This document shows positions 12,196 to 12,963 of a stretch of DNA of 12,963 bases, piece by piece. The position numbers and the translations under genes are program-made. The notes beneath the pieces were generated by a model. It saw only the letters and a list, made by a program, of their open reading frames with translations. It ran no database searches and was not told the DNA's origin. Origin of the DNA: Candidatus Zixiibacteriota bacterium (GTDB lineage: Bacteria > Zixibacteria > MSB-5A5 > GN15 > FEB-12); assembly GCA_003641415.1 (NCBI GenBank), contig QNAG01000059.1, forward strand, positions 1 to 12,963. Direction: 5' to 3'. The first letter of the stretch is position 1, and each line of letters starts with the position of its first letter.

Positions 12196-12963
12196 ATGGA
12201 GATATTCTTATCTGCCGGTGATCCCTCAGGCGACAACGCCGCCGCTCGATTGATCAATTCGATGAGAGAGCACGATTCGAAGCTCAGCCTCTTCGGGCTG
12301 GGGCATTCCCGTCTGGCTGAACTTGGGCAGATGCAATTGGCCGAAGGTAACCAGTTGGCTGTGCTTGGCTTCTGGGAGGTAGCCCGACACTGGCGGTTTT
12401 TCCGTCGCCTGATGTTGAAGTGTGTTGATGAAATCAAGCGGCGTCGTCCGAATGCGATAGTACTTGTTGATTATCCCGGTTTCAACCTCCGATTGGCTAA
12501 ACGGGTTAAAAAACTTGGCATCCCGATTATTTACTATATTTCACCACAGGTATGGGCATGGGGGCATCGAAGGGTAGCGGAGATTCGGGAACTTGTTGAT
12601 CTCATGTTGGTAATTTTACCTTTTGAGGAAGATTTCTACTGTAACAGCGGAGTCAATGCCAGGTTTGTAGGACACTACCTGCTTGAGGATATCCCCTCGG
12701 AATATATTTCATCGTCCCCCCCGTTGACAGGCAGACTCTGTCTGTTGCCGGGATCGCGTCCCCAGGAAGTTCATCGGATGTTACCTTCAATGTTGGTCGC
12801 TGCCCGGCAGTTCAACCGGAAATACAACACCGAGGCCGTAGTGGCTGGGCTTTCTGGCATTTTCGATTATGAAAAAATAATAGCCCCCTATATGGCTGAC
12901 CGAATATCGGTGGAATATGATAACCCGCGCCAATGTATCTTTGACAGTAACATTGTCCTAACA
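12196..12963 (+). CDS. lpxB: Lipid A disaccharide synthase LpxB, 5' part
   Basis: The frame is open from ATG 12196 to the right edge (256 codons, about two-thirds of a typical 380-residue LpxB). LpxB is a peripheral inner-membrane glycosyltransferase (GT19) that joins UDP-2,3-diacylglucosamine and lipid X into the lipid A disaccharide. Visible landmarks are LSAGDPSGD (5-13; usually GEASGD or GEPSGD), IVLVDYPGFNLRLA (88-101, with the conserved Asp), YYISPQVWAW (113-122), LPFEEDFY (141-148), FVGHYLLED (157-165; usually VGHPL) and LPGSRPQEV (184-192). GAGAT lies before the ATG as a weak ribosome site. It follows the oxidoreductase in an operon and makes the organism an LPS-type diderm. Confidence 0.95.
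   Translation, partial: MEIFLSAGDPSGDNAAARLINSMREHDSKLSLFGLGHSRLAELGQMQLAEGNQLAVLGFWEVARHWRFFRRLMLKCVDEIKRRRPNAIVLVDYPGFNLRLAKRVKKLGIPIIYYISPQVWAWGHRRVAEIRELVDLMLVILPFEEDFYCNSGVNARFVGHYLLEDIPSEYISSSPPLTGRLCLLPGSRPQEVHRMLPSMLVAARQFNRKYNTEAVVAGLSGIFDYEKIIAPYMADRISVEYDNPRQCIFDSNIVLT

Noticed and set aside
1..12963. tRNA, rRNA, CRISPR array or phage genes
   Set aside because: I looked for cloverleaf patterns, regularly spaced repeats and phage-type genes and saw none.

Overview
The window comes from a diderm (outer-membrane-bearing) bacterium of intermediate base composition. The support is an lpxB gene for lipid A synthesis, three putative lipoproteins with lipobox-like signal peptides, and murQ for peptidoglycan recycling. 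The style of the secreted proteins (a DNRLRE domain joined to a GFWKTH-type module, and a lipoprotein with G-x-[FLW]-x-G-x-[WYF] repeats) reminds me of uncultured FCB-superphylum or Zixibacteria-like lineages. That is an impression from memory, not a placement.

Layout. Positions 1-157 hold the 5' end of an unidentified minus-strand ORF whose start lies in a perfect hairpin. Positions 158-1255 (minus) encode a secreted DNRLRE/GFWKTH protein. Positions 1271-1613 are an AT-rich spacer with a 16-bp palindrome. Positions about 1614-1945 are a decayed fragment of an IS256/Mutator-type transposase. A compact minus-strand operon follows, read from 5507 down to 1976: DprA-like protein, IMPACT/YigZ protein, PfkB-family sugar or nucleoside kinase, PAP2 phosphatase, macro-domain protein. 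Stop/start overlaps or an 18-base gap suggest translational coupling. Divergent from it is a plus-strand TPR lipoprotein (5701-6543).

Positions 6544-6825 contain the most interesting element: a probable minus-strand small RNA gene of about 93 nt. It has an extended -10 promoter with AT-tracts upstream, a 5' hairpin, an exposed C6 box, a second hairpin, and a strong intrinsic terminator with a GCAA loop and eight U. A closely similar C6 box lies just after the stop codon of the next gene, a repeat-bearing lipoprotein (6826-7980, minus).

Next on the minus strand come murQ (8186-9097) and a NapH/CcoG-like membrane polyferredoxin (9248-10372). Both have a sigma70-like promoter whose -10 box ends six bases before the ATG, so both mRNAs are predicted to be leaderless; the DprA-like gene looks nearly leaderless. 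A class I methyltransferase (10466-10910, minus) is broken by an internal deletion that removed its SAM-binding loop. The window ends with a plus-strand pair: a Gfo/Idh/MocA oxidoreductase and the 5' two-thirds of lpxB, probably part of a lipid A or nucleotide-sugar operon. I saw no tRNA, rRNA, CRISPR array or intact mobile element.
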